Origin: Triparma columacea | Taxonomy: Eukaryota; Sar; Bolidophyceae; Parmales; Triparmaceae | Reading direction: 5' to 3' | Assembly: GCA_030267965.1 (NCBI GenBank) | Contig: BRYA01000318.1 | Coordinates: 1 to 64,000 of the forward strand | Length of the DNA stretch: 64,000 bases | Part shown: piece by piece, positions 1 to 10,887 of the stretch | Numbering within the stretch: position 1 is the stretch's first letter | Layout of the letters: every line of letters begins with the position of its first letter | Position numbers and translations under genes: made by a program | Notes under the pieces: generated by a model | What the model was told of the DNA's origin: nothing | The model's database searches: none | What the model saw: only the letters and a program-made list of their open reading frames with translations

Positions 1-667
1 GCGTCCTTGTGGTCGTTTTTGGAGTCTGCGGGAATCGGCGATTATGGTGTTTGTTATGTTAGTCAACATGAAGAGATTTCAACGCGTGCCCCTCGTTTCC
101 GTGTAGCATATCAAGTGTCTCCCCCCCTACGACTCCCTGAATCGAACTTACCTTGGTCTCGTCCAGCGTCCTCGTGAGAGCTTTTAGATTCAGAGACTGC
201 GAAGGGGACAACACATTGCAAAAGTGAGAACAAATTACAAAGTTCCAACGCGCCCTCCCGCGACTCTCCCGCTCTCCCGTAGAGTATTGAATTGTCCTTT
301 CTCTCTTCCGGCTCTCAATGCACAACTCACCTTGTCCAGCGTCCGTGTGATTGGGACCTGAGGGGAGCTTGGAGGCAGCGTCGGTCTTGCCGGCATCATT
401 CATGACACCAGCATCTGCGTTTACCTGGCCCTCGGCGTTGATATCGAGATTATAGAGTGGGTCGTCATTGCGTGCAACCTTGAGCTCCCTGTCTTTGTCA
501 GTCACACATTCAACCACTTCTCCTTCTTCATGATCTCTATCAGTTGTGTCCATGGTATCATTGTCATTGATGTCGCTTTTTAAAAGTCTGTTCTCAATGT
601 CGTCCACGGTGTTGTTGCAACCAGCGTCCAACCTGGTGGGATCGTAACTAGTGGCGATGGTGTTCAT
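1..667 (-). CDS. Partial acidic protein with short repeat exons (runs off left edge)
   Basis: The ATG is at 667. Exon 1 (667-331) ends in phase 1 at a GTGAGT donor. Exon 2 (196-152, exactly 45 nt) is flanked by CGCAG and GTAAGT and is phase 1 to phase 1. Exon 3 begins at 25 after CCGCAG and continues off the window. Exon 1 encodes about 112 acidic, Asp/Asn/Thr-rich residues with no recognisable domain. Its last residues (NHTDAGQ) are echoed by exon 2 (SHEDAGRDQ) and by exon 3 (DHKDA), so the small exons look like duplicated repeat units. No signal peptide or membrane segment is visible. I do not recognise a family. The exon structure is well supported; function is unknown. Confidence 0.6.
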
Positions 668-1014
668 GGTTTTGGGCGGAAGCTGAGCTTTGTGTGGAGG
701 TCGGCAGGCGACTGATAATACAGTCTAGCAAGCTTTTTGGTCTTTGAGACGTGTGTACACTGCCTTCAATCGAGGGGGATCTTCGAGCGACCAGTTGAGA
801 GTCTTCAATCTTCCTGCAGGAGGGACAGTCGCAGAGAACTTTGGTTCCTGCAGAAGCTGCGAAATATTCGCCGCCCACCCTTCCGACCACCCTTAGGTAG
901 AAATTTATGAGGCTGAATCCGACTAGTACGACGACAGTACCAAAGAGGTGATTTAAGGGGTCAACAGGCGATGGTTGAAGCACTGAGGAGGAGGGATGGA
1001 AGGAGGGACTTACG
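648..1014 (-). CDS. Doubtful small membrane ORF upstream of the left-edge gene
   Basis: An open frame from a CTCCTCAG acceptor near 983 to 648 encodes about 110 residues, with one hydrophobic stretch (FGTVVVLVGFSLINFYL) and a CDCPSC motif. A GTAAGT donor lies just upstream near 1014, so an intron is plausible. I could not find a convincing first exon. The frame overlaps the start of the next gene on the same strand by 20 nt. It may instead be a spliced 5' leader of the gene starting at 667. Confidence 0.2.
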
Positions 1015-1842
1015 GGCGTTAGTTTGACGTACGGTTGATAGTAAGAATTCGGACGCAGCAGAACTTTGAAGGAGTGGTATATCTATCAATTGAGGAGCAG
1101 CGGGGTGAAAATACAAGTCGACTCATGAATCAATCGCAAAACAAAACTCGGGTTGACTTTGTACGTGTGAAGTGCAGTTGGGGGAAGGCAGGCCCCATCA
1201 TGTCATCATCACGATCAGGCCCATATAACCCCTCAATATACCGCTCCAATCCAATTCAAAGCCTTTTCGTCCCTCTCTTCACATTCTCACCTTCCAAATG
1301 AGGACTGAATTGCTTGTGCTCACGACGTTGGCCGGGAGTGGTGTGAGCAAGGTATTATGCTTTAGTCAACACTTAAAGCGATCAAACTCTATTTTCTGAG
1401 TGTTGCGTAGTATTATCGATCTTCTGGTTGCAACGAATACGACAATGCGATGTAAATGAGCTTGCTGTATCAAGAAATTGTTTTGAGGGTTTTTTTTTTT
1501 GGAAAGTTTCATAGTTCACACCTTGAACTTCGTCTATGCCTCCATGTCTTCGTGTTTCCAGTCCTAAGATCAGCGTTTGCTCCCATTTACCATTTAAAGT
1601 ATGCTATATCTTCCCAATAACAAATTGTATCTATAAGCTGCACCCTTCCATCCTTCCCAATCCCTCAAATCGACCCAAAGAGTCGCACGGACCCTATATA
1701 CACAGACTTCCTCTCAACGCCCTCGGTACTGTCGCCTTCTTCCCTATACTAAAAAACTACTATAGCTTTAAAACAACGTTCATCACATTTCTTCCCCCCT
1801 CCCATTCCCTTGCCTCCTGGCAAGCCAACCCGCCCAACCCGC
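1015..1842. other. Intergenic region without a supported gene
   Basis: About 830 bp between two minus-strand genes. It contains a poly-T run near 1490-1500 and pyrimidine-rich stretches. An ATG at 1298 opens a short hydrophobic plus-strand frame of 18 codons before a weak GTATTA donor, but no continuation was found. I see no RNA gene or repeat here. Confidence 0.4.
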
Positions 1843-3536
1843 CTATCTGAGTTGGAGCGCGACAGCAATTAGGACGACACAACATGCCACGCCTCCTAGG
1901 AATCCCCTTTTGTACGCTGTTTCGACATCCTGTTCTGACTGAACCAGCTTTTCGACCACCTTCTCGACAACTTTTATCTTCTCGACAACTACTGGGGTCT
2001 TCTTCTTAGGTGATATGGTCTTCTTAATCTTGTGCATTATCCCCTTACTCTTCTTCTTCTGCGTCGGCAGCGATGTTGCGAGGGAGGCCTCGCTAGAGCT
2101 CCTTCTTCCTAAGACGTGCCCGTACCACCAAACCTGTTTGAACTTCTTCCCGAATGCCGACGATGATTTATTCCGGAAGACGATCTCGACTTCTTGTCCC
2201 TGTCGACAATAATGTATATATATGGGTCAGAAATAAAGGGGGGGGAATGACGACTTGACTTCAATATGTGTATGCTGCCCTCACCTTAACGACGTTCATT
2301 CGCAAGGCCGGAGGAAGGCCTGTCAACTTGTCCAATGCGTAAGTGTCTTCGTTGCAGATTATGGAGTCTCCGCAAGTTGGGTGAATAAGGATTTCCAAGA
2401 GTCCGTCCTCTTCAGCAGTGTATGTCTCGGCCTGCGTCTTGTTTGCGTAAACTAATGAGCTACTAACGTCAATCGAGCGAACTCTTGGGTGTTCCCTCGT
2501 TGGATCACCATCTTGAACGCATTTGTTGAACTTTTTTAGAATACTGTTGAGTGCAACAGTAGAGTCCCTGACTCGCCCTGCGTTCTCGCCCTGTCCTGCA
2601 GCGACCAAATTCACGACGAACTTGGGAATCGCTCCCCGAGGGTTAACTTGCACAACGTACGTCACCAAAATCTCCCCAGGTGTATCGGTCTCGGTGTAAA
2701 TATAACCCGTAGTACATATATACCCCCGCACATACTTATGGGTTGACTGGAGGTCGTGGCATTGCTCGAAGTCGTCGATCGACTGGCATGCGCAGACCAT
2801 TGCATCGCGTCCTTTGGAGTCTTTTGTCTTGTCCACGTATTGAAGCCAACAAAAATCCCTCGCCCAAATAACTGCGGGGGCTTGAAAGGCTGCCCAAACA
2901 ATTTGGGCCAAGGGAGTGTCGTCAGCGGGGTCGTCTCCTTTTTGGAGGACGTGAAGCACTGACGAATCGATATTCATTGGGTCGTTCGCGTGAAGGCCGT
3001 TGCGCAATCGAGCGGTGGTGTTGATGGACTTCTGCGACATCAGAGCATCTTCGACGGAGTAATCTGGAATTATCGTTTGCTGGAAGGTAGAGGGGGGGAG
3101 GGTGGGGGGGTCGGTGTCTTGTGTATGGCGCCTCCAAAATTATACCTCTTCACTCACCCCTCGGATCATCACTACCGGGTTACCCTCCGTAACCTTTTTG
3201 CAGAGTGTTACGCCATTGGATATCGTTGGGTCTGACATTCCGCAAGGTTTCCATCCATCTTCACTCGTCTCCACAACTGCTGCCATCATGGTTGGGAGCC
3301 ACCCTTTGGCCATATTGATGTAAGCCTCTTTCTGCGGTAATATTTCGAGGGGGAAGATATTGGTGCGATGAATTTGGCGGTCAGAATGCGGTTGTGGAGC
3401 GAACATTTCCTAGATCTTATAGATAGATCGTGAACTGTTAAAGAGGGTTTCAATCAAAAAACACAATCTAGTATCTTACCCTCTCATCTGGCAAAGGACT
3501 GAGCTTGAAGAGGTCGTTTGGAATCTCGTATGGCAT
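1843..3536 (-). CDS. START-domain lipid-transfer protein with C-terminal membrane anchor
   Basis: Four exons: 3536-3480, 3409-3158, 3079-2285 and 2199-1843, all joined in phase 0, giving about 485 aa. The N-terminal two thirds match the START lipid-binding fold: DGWKPCGMSD at the domain start, then ARDFCWLQYVDK, and the late VVQVNPRGAIPKFVVNL block typical of START strands and the C-terminal helix. The last exon adds a basic linker rich in Lys/Val and ends in a single hydrophobic segment (GGVACCVVLIAVALQLR), so the protein is probably tail-anchored facing the cytosol. START proteins carry a lipid between membranes; the ligand cannot be told from sequence. It starts an all-minus block with the SPFH gene upstream. 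Confidence 0.8.
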
Positions 3537-3798
3537 GATTTTGTTGTTTTTTGCCGTTGAATGGGGTTAATTTTGTTGACACCAAGACCAAGGAAATCTA
3601 TCTGGCCATTTATTTCAGGGAAAAGGTGGTGAGGGATAATGGGTTTTTGGGGCGAAGGCATTTTGCTAATTAAAACGCGGTGCGGTTTATTGTCATTCCA
3701 AGCGCGTTGATGAAAAATATCATTATTTCCTCCCGTAATTCCTACTTTAAGATTCCTTTCCCCCCCACGTCCCCCACGTCCCCCACGTCCCCCACCTC

Positions 3799-5401
3799 CT
3801 ACTTGACGATTTCGAAGTTGTCTGTTCCCTCCTCCCAGCCGCAGTCCTTGCCCTGTGCTCCCCCGAGTTCCTTCGCCATCTCTGCTCTAACGAATCTCTT
3901 CAAGCCCACGACCATGCCGTTCACACCGGCAGCACTGACTCCGTCGACCCCCCCGCCGGAGTTCTCGCTACCCTTCGAGCCCCTCATCAGGAGCGCCCCG
4001 ATGTCAACGTCGAGTTCTTTGAGCTCCTTCAAGAACCTGACAGTTTCGTCTCCCTCCTTCCTCAATGCATCGTTCTCCATAACATGCTTCTGCAAAGTGT
4101 ATGGAGAGGGTTGGGGTTAATAACGAGGTATTGCAGCGACGTCAAAGCTGCCCCCCTTCCCTCACCTTCTCTTTCATTTCCGCCTCAAAGTCGACGCGGA
4201 CCCTCTTGAGCTCTTGCTCCGCCTCGATTCTTTGCCTCTCCTGCTTAATCTTCGTGTCGGCAACCTTCCCTTCGAGGTCGATGCGGTCGAGCTCAGTTTT
4301 CTGCCTCTCCTTCTCCCTCTGCCGCTCCTTGGCGAGCTCCCTGTCTTCGAAGGCGGCTTCCTGGACCTTTTCTGCTTCCTCCTTGTGCTTCCTTAGGACT
4401 TCTGAAGATGCCGTTGAGCCAACATACGTTATGCAATTGAGTGAGACTCCCATGCTGTCCAACCTGGCCTTCAGGTTGCTGAACGCGCTCGGGTCTTTCT
4501 GGCTACGAGCGGTAAGGAGCTTCATGAAAGTGTCGATTTCGTCCCATTTGCAAGTGACCTGGTTCACGATATCGGCTCTGGTCGACCTGATTATCTCCTT
4601 TGGTAAGTCAAATGATCCGGTGACGAACTTTGCAAGGTCAGTGATTGTGACCTCGAACGACAGCTGCCGGCGGTTAGTGGTGTCAGTGGAAAATAAAGCA
4701 ATCCCTCCGCCTCACAACCCCTCCGCCTCACCTTCACCGTCGATTCGATTCCTCCCTCCGTCTTCACCTTGAACTGCTGGTTCTCATAGCTGTGGTCTTC
4801 GTTCAGAATCTCAAAGCTCTCATCACCAGCCGCCCCTTCGAACTTGAACTTGTGAACCCGGTCGTTAACCTCAGGCATGAAGACCGTAGGTCCTGTGATG
4901 ATCTTCCTCTCCAGTCCCTCCTGTCCCGCCTTTGCGTTGCTCCTGGTAGTGAACACGACGAGGTGTTGCTTGCTGGATATAAGGTCCCTCCTCTTATCAA
5001 CCTCCATGCCCCTATGTAGCACAGGGTCCGCATAAGCCGTTACCGGGCCTTTTATATGTTCCAGGCTCCCGTCGCTGTGGGTAACGCGGAGGAACTCTGA
5101 AGGTCCGGCTATGTAACGATCGAGGAAACGAATGTGAGAGTAGAACATACGGACTAAAGCGGGGCCGACGACCTGACGGTGACGACCGTACATATCCCAG
5201 ACGGCCTGAGGTAAGGGAGGGGGGGAGGGAGGGGGGGGGAGGAGCAGATTTTTGTTAGATTGGAAGACAGATTGTCGACAGATTAACAAGACTTGAAATT
5301 AACTTTCTACCATCACTCACGCAAGCCTCTCCATCTTTCACAGTACGTTTCCCGAAGCGTACGTATCTCCTGTAAGTGCCGCGTCTGAAATCGAGTCCCA
5401 T
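3799..5401 (-). CDS. SPFH/Band 7 (prohibitin-stomatin-flotillin fold) protein
   Basis: Four exons in phase 0: 5401-5321, 5205-4732, 4663-4166 and 4089-3799; about 446 aa. The N-terminus has no signal peptide. The middle exon carries the SPFH core (GPSEFLRVTHSDGS, then GPVTAYADPVLHRG), and exon 3 holds a long charged coiled coil (KHKEEAEKVQEAAFEDRELA and onward) as in flotillin- and stomatin-like scaffolds. The last exon is Gly/Lys-rich with little structure. Family members oligomerise on membranes and scaffold other proteins; no membrane segment is evident, so a peripheral role is inferred. The assignment to a specific SPFH subfamily is uncertain. Confidence 0.75.
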
Positions 5402-5502
5402 TGGGCTTTAATATTTGTTTGCCATCCCGGATCTTTTTTGACCCTTGCAAATCATTCAAGACCCAAGAAAAATCCTCCTTTCTTATTCAACACATCTTTT
5501 CA

Positions 5503-7640
5503 TTAACCCTTCTGCCCCCCGCTTGCGGTCTCCCCCCCATATAGTCTCTTCCCTATAAACTCAAGCACGTCCCTATTCTCTAGGTATCCGTTGTGTGCCG
5601 TGAGTGCGCTGAGGAGCTGGGCAGAGTCGTTCGACGACAGGTTTAGTAAATGGGTTTTCGGAGGGGGGGGGGAGGGGGGGTCGTAGTAATTGTTTCATTT
5701 TTTTTTTCCGACCTCTCTCACCTCGCTCTCAAGTACGCCTGCCTGTAATATCCAGTCAACTCTATCGTTCCCCCCCTCGCAGATTCTAAACTTGGCCTCA
5801 CTTTCATCTCCTCCCCCACCCTTCATTACCCCACCACCGTCGTCTCCCTCTTCCCCCGTTTCACTTTCTGCCAACGCAACGTTCCCTGTGATACCGTTTA
5901 AGAAACCCTGTGCAATTTTCCCCACCATTCTAACCTTATTCTTTGCCTCCGCAACTGTTTTCTCAGCGTGATTATGAGGTAATAATCCCCGTTTATTCAG
6001 AAAATTTCCGCTACTACTCGGTACATATTCTGGACTTGGGCAGACATCTCCAGGTGGTAGTAATAAAGGTTCAATACGATATGATACAGGGTCAGAACCG
6101 TGGATGACATTATAGAAGGCGGTTGATCCGGCGTATAATGAACCTCTACCAGCCATTGTGGGATGGGAACCACGGATTGATAGGAAGAGACCAACGGGTG
6201 AACCGAGGAGGAAGATTGATTGAGGTGTTGTGGGTAGGGAAGGGATTGGGGGGGGGTTTGGGGGGGGAGGTATGGGAGGGTTCGCAGAATGCTGGGGTTC
6301 GGCCGACGGTGCAGCGGGGGGGGATGCAGCGGCGAAGGCCGGAGAACTTTGTTGTTTAATCTTGCGTCCCTGTTCCTCCATATACCTATCCGCGATATCC
6401 CACGCAATAACCGACCCCAGGCTGTGTCCAACAATCGCCATGTCCCCCCCCCATCCCGGGTTCCTTTCTTTGTATCCTTTGTACGTGTCCGTGATTTCCC
6501 TGCTTACGTGTGCGAGTACCTTTTTTCTTAATTTCTCCTCCATGTACATGATAACATCCAGGATAATACTGTTAGCGATAGTCCTGACAATCGGTACCCC
6601 AGGTAACGTCACGCTTTCAACGCTCCTCTTAACGTCCGTACCCGTATGCCAAACCTCGTACCAGCAGACAGGTATAACCTCGACTCTCCTTTCCATCAAA
6701 GGCTTTACACCGACTTTACCACACTTCTCCCACCGTCGAGAGAGGCGGGAGTAACGCTCGAGCTGTAACCTGTGCATCTTAACCCTAGCATCATCGCACT
6801 GCTTTATCAAGCTCTTAGCGACTGCGTTATCCTTACTCCAAACCTGTTCCCCAATACCATGGATTACGTAGATAACAGTACCGGCGCACCCGGAAAAATC
6901 GAGGATGGCCTCGTCGGAGGAACCTGGTGGAGGGATCATGGGATGACCACGTACGGCTATGAAGGTGGGGTTTACAATACCCCGAAGTCCAGTTGGTTTA
7001 AGTTTGATGCAATTCTGGTGTCGATGTTCGGGTGGGGGGAAGGGTGAGGAGGGTGGGAAGGGGTTGGGGGGGGTCAGTACAATTTTGTCCTCCCTCTCCA
7101 CTTTTCCTTCCTTCCTTTCCTCTCTTCCTTCCCCTCTCTCTTTTTTCTTACCTCCCCCTCTTTCCCTTCTCCCCAAACAGCTTTATACCCTCCCAACCCC
7201 CCCCATTTCATAATCCTTTCCTCCTCATTTCTCCCCTCCTTATACATGTTCTCTATAACATCATCGTCCTCACGGCATAACGGCTGCGGGTTATCCTTGT
7301 CAGGTTTCCCTGTAGTAGAAGTTGTATCCTCTTGGAAGAACCAGCGTGACCTCCGCACTGTTTTAGGCCTCTCGTCCCAATAAGCATACCTCTTTACACC
7401 AATTGACTTGTCTACTGTTGCGCGTGTGTATTGAACGTGTACTGTCGCGTTTGGTGGGGATGTGGTTAGTATGGTTTGATCGACGGCAGAGAAGGGAGTG
7501 AATGGGGTTTGGAGACATTGATTGTAGGCGAGATTAGGGTTATTACAGTCCCATATTGCTGATTCTACCCATGTGTAGGGTGTTGATGGGGGTGTTGATG
7601 CTGGTGTTGTTGTCTGTGGTGGTGTGTGTGTTGAATTCAT
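5503..7640 (-). CDS. DDHD-domain phospholipase A1 (PA-PLA1 family)
   Basis: Three exons: 7640-7152, 7014-5722 and 5616-5503, phase 0; about 630 aa. The lipase core shows the lead-in VIYVIHGIGEQVW and the nucleophile elbow GHSLGS (GxSxG). A DDHD-type C-terminal part follows (GSPVGLFLSIRG, then RVDWILQAGVLESE spliced to LLSALTAHNGYLENRDVLEF), matching the family's terminal SALTSHxxYWxxxD block. The N-terminal exon has a WWE-like stretch (WDERPKTVRRSRWFFQED), as in animal and plant members. These cytosolic enzymes hydrolyse phosphatidic acid and related phospholipids at sn-1 and act around the ER and Golgi. A proline/alanine-rich insert interrupts the domain between the elbow and DDHD. The start is the first ATG; upstream in-frame codons are non-ATG. 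Confidence 0.88.
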
Positions 7641-8218
7641 GCGATGACTACAAGATGACGACAAGAATGGGTTAAAGCTGATTTCTTCCAGGGATTCAAG
7701 GATTCCTGATTTCGACGAGTGTCTTCCCTCTCATTCTTTCGGGAAAATGGAGAGCTGTTGAAGCGTAGCGGGAAAAAAAAGGCAATCCCTTTGGCTTGCG
7801 CTTCCCTGGGCCAGCGGCCCTAAAACACGAGGAGCGCTGCGTAAAGGAAGATTTTTCAATGGAAACACATTTCTTCCTTCGATTTTTCTCCCTTTTTTTC
7901 ACCTTTCACCCAAAACTCAAAATCCCCACTTCTCCACTCTTCTCCACACTCTTTACCACACTCTTTACATTATAGTGTCATAGGAGTATCATAAGTTCAT
8001 ATAACCCAATATAATCTCGTATATAATCTCCTAAAGCATAAAATACACCTCATCCACACGAGACTGACCGTCTGAGTCTCCAACACAAACACACACCATA
8101 CACACATATACACACATTAAATACACTCAAAACAACCCTAACCGACATATACCTACCCACCCACCCACATACACACACAACCACCCCCCCCTTCCCCCTT
8201 AATAGCACCAACCAAACA
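7641..8218. promoter_or_regulatory. Divergent intergenic region between DDHD lipase and uL13m
   Basis: About 580 bp separating two divergent genes, so it should hold both promoters. The part next to the ribosomal protein gene is rich in A/C with TATATAATCT-like stretches near 8018-8034 and CA-rich leader sequence. No RNA gene or conserved operator was recognised. Confidence 0.35.
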
Positions 8219-8707
8219 ATGTCCTTCCCAGGCCGAGCCGCTCTCCAAACCTGGCACCTCCTAGATGCTTCCAACCTTGCCCCCGGGCGAATCTCAACCG
8301 TCGTATCCGCCCTCCTCCGCGGTAAGCACAAGCCAACCTACCGTCCCAACAAGGCCACCGGTGACAACGTAGTCATAATCAACGCTTCTAAAGTCAAGTT
8401 CACAGGGAAGAAACTCACCGATAAAGTCTACAGATGGCACACTGGATTCCCCGGTGGTCTTAAGGAGCGTTCCGCACGCGACCAGCTGGAAAGGCAGCCT
8501 ACGAAGGTATTAAGGAAGTCTATATTAGGTATGTTATCACGTAACAAACTTCGTCACGGTTACTACGAGAGACAGCTGCATATATACCCAGATGAACAAC
8601 ACCCGTGGGGGGAGGAGTTCGAGAAAATTGGAGGACCTAAGGAAATCGTTGTAGGGAGAGCTAGAAGTGGGGAGAAGGATAGAGGGTACTTTGGTATCCC
8701 CAAGTAG
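8219..8707 (+). CDS. MRPL13: Mitochondrial large ribosomal subunit protein uL13m
   Basis: Single-exon 162-aa protein. It aligns with the bacterial L13 core: W near the start, GDNVVIINASKVKFTGKKL, the WHTGFPGGLKER loop that binds 23S rRNA helix ends, and the terminal HPWGEEFEKIGGP. The first ten residues are basic/hydrophobic with no long presequence; bacterial L13 is about 142 aa, so only short extensions are present. It assembles early into the mitochondrial (less likely plastid) large subunit. The gene converges with the DnaJ gene on the other strand. Confidence 0.9.
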   Translation: MSFPGRAALQTWHLLDASNLAPGRISTVVSALLRGKHKPTYRPNKATGDNVVIINASKVKFTGKKLTDKVYRWHTGFPGGLKERSARDQLERQPTKVLRKSILGMLSRNKLRHGYYERQLHIYPDEQHPWGEEFEKIGGPKEIVVGRARSGEKDRGYFGIPK

Positions 8708-8897
8708 GGATGGTCTGGAGAAAACTATGGAGAAAACTATGGAGGATGCGGAAGGGAAGAAGGGGGGGATGGGGGGGGCTTACGGTTTCGATGAGGAACA
8801 CTCGTTCGTTCCAAACTGTCCCAACACCCTTAGTCTGCCCTCCTTTTTAAGACTGGGTAAAAAAAGAGCCAGATTGGTTTGCACCCAAAACCTCTAC

Positions 8898-9139
8898 CTT
8901 CGTCTTTTCTTTTTTCTCCCTCCCTTCTTCCCCCCCTTCTTCCCCCCCTTCTCCTCCATAGTTTCAACCAGCCATTCCTCAATCCCGTCCTTCCCTTCCT
9001 TCTTCCCTAAAACCTCCCATTCCTTCCCCTCCCCCTTTCCCCTAATCACAACAACAACCGGGTACTTCTTGACCCCAAATTCCTTCCCCATCTCCAAGTT
9101 CTTACCCCTACCTATAACGAACGTTCCCATTTCCCTATC
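8898..9139 (-). pseudogene. Tandem duplicate of the 3' end of the DnaJ-thioredoxin gene
   Basis: This 242-bp block is a near copy of 9145-9380, the last about 78 codons of the neighbouring gene. Its minus frame stays open (starting DREMGTFVIGRGKN and ending KKKRRR then TAG) but has no start codon, no upstream J domain and no clear acceptor. The functional copy stops just before it, so it is probably read-through or 3' UTR material rather than a coding exon. Confidence 0.8.
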
Positions 9140-10690
9140 TAACCCTTCGTCTTTTCTTATTTCTCCCTCCCCCCCCCTTCTCCCCTCCCTTCTCCTCCAT
9201 AGTATTAACCAGCCATTCCTCAATCCCGTCCTTCCCTTCCTTCTTCCCTAAAACCTCCCATTCCTTCCCCTCCCCCATTCCCCTAATAACCACAACAACC
9301 GGGTACTTCTTGACCCCGAATTCCTTCCCCATCTCCAAGTTCTTACCCCTAGCTACCACGAACGTTCCCATTTCCCTATCCTTATATGAAATTTTAACCC
9401 ACGCCCCCGGCACATCGTACTTGTCGGTAAGTAGTACCGCGGTAATCCCCCCCTCCTTCCCCGCCACCCTTTTAAGTTTACTAACCCTATTAACATCCAC
9501 AACCGTACCCTCAGGTATTCTCCCTTTAAGTACCTCCTTTAGTTTCTCATCCCCTAACCTCCTGTTGCTCCCATCCCCCAAGTCAAGCTCAGTCTCCCCC
9601 CCCAAACCCTCAAAAGTCGTCCACTTATACCCCCGACGATGACCCTTACCGCAGAATTCCTCCTCCCGTCCCCCGCAGTCTACTACACCAACCCTCCATC
9701 CTGCGTGCTTAGCCGTCCTCGTGATTCTAGTAATCTCATCGATTAGTCGAGTTTTAGAACCCGAAACCTTGAGTTCAGACGGTCTTATGTATCTCACGAT
9801 CCATAAATACCTGCTAGATTTGTTCGGGAATTTCTTAGCACCTAGCATTGCCACGTCGTCTGGTAACTCAGACAGGAGTTGGCGAGTCTGTTTGGCACCA
9901 TTACGTAGACCTTCTGAGTTTCTACCCTTACCACCATTATAACCAGAGCTTGGTTTACCTCCGAAACCACCACCGAAGAACATGTTAGAAGAACCCCCTC
10001 CACCTCCGAAGAACTGTTTAAACATTTCAAAAGGGTCGATTGTATTACCACCACCACCACCACCACCAAACCCTCCTCCCGAGAACCTAGTTTTATAATT
10101 AAAATTATTTCCTGAGGACCCACCGTTCCTATTCCTACCCCTTCCACCTCTATTACTACCACCCCATTTTCTCTCTTGATCATATACCTTTCGTTTCTCA
10201 TCATCTCCAAGTACATCATAAGCCTCCGCAACTCTCATAAACCGTTTCTCAGCACCTTCCCTATCATCTTTATTCTTATCAGGGTGGTGTAAAAGTGCGA
10301 GCTTTTTATACGCTTTCTTTATCTCTGATGGGGTACATGTAGGGGGGAGGTTTAATACAGAGTAGTGATCTGACTCTGTAGTTATGTCCTGGGGAGGAGG
10401 GGGGGGTGGGGGTGGTAAGATGGGTGTGAGAAAAAGAAAAATAAGGAAGATGGATGAGGGTGAGGAATAGCAGTTCGGAAGTGAAAGTTCCAACGCGGAG
10501 CAGTAGGAAGTGAGTTCACACGAGGAGGATGATGAAGAGGATGAGGAATGAGGAGATGGAAGCGAGAGTTCCAAGTGGAGGAGGTCATTTAAGACTAAAT
10601 TGGACGATATTGGAATGATTTTTTACTTACTTTTCCATTAGATATCGTAATTAACAGTAAAAGAGCGATATAACGTAGTAGAATCCTCAT
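9135..10690 (-). CDS. Secretory-pathway DnaJ (Hsp40) with C-terminal thioredoxin-like domain
   Basis: Exon 1 (10690-10631) encodes a classic signal peptide (MRILLRYIALLLLITISNGK). After an intron, exon 2 (10388-9135) begins DITTESDHYSVLNLPPTC; total about 437 aa. The J domain has the HPD motif (LLHHPDKNKDD) that stimulates Hsp70 ATPase, followed by a long Gly/Asn/Phe-rich linker. The C-terminal region has a thioredoxin-like pattern (KNLEMGKEFGVKKYPVVVVI) without a visible CXXC. This layout resembles ER co-chaperones of the DNAJC10/DNAJC16 kind, so a role in ER folding or degradation is inferred. The chain ends in a KKRRRVR tail because the stop was created at the junction of a tandem duplication. 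Confidence 0.85.
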
Positions 10691-10887
10691 GAGAGGGGCT
10701 CAATTGCTCAATTTAAGGGAGCAATTAATTTGGAGCAAATTAATTAGGAACTCAAACAACCCAAAGCGCATTCAACATTCGTCTCTCCACGCTGGGCCCG
10801 CGCGTGTTAATCTCTTGGCTTGCATTACTAAACAGTAGATTGACTCGGCACAACCCAAATAGAAGCCAAGGCCTAATCTCCCTCGCC

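Noticed and set aside
1536..1850. 104-codon plus-strand ORF
   Set aside because: Proline/serine-rich shadow in a pyrimidine-rich spacer; no motif, no splice structure.
8898..9223. Separate minus-strand gene for a small thioredoxin-like protein
   Set aside because: Its sequence is a copy of the preceding gene's 3' end, with no start codon of its own.
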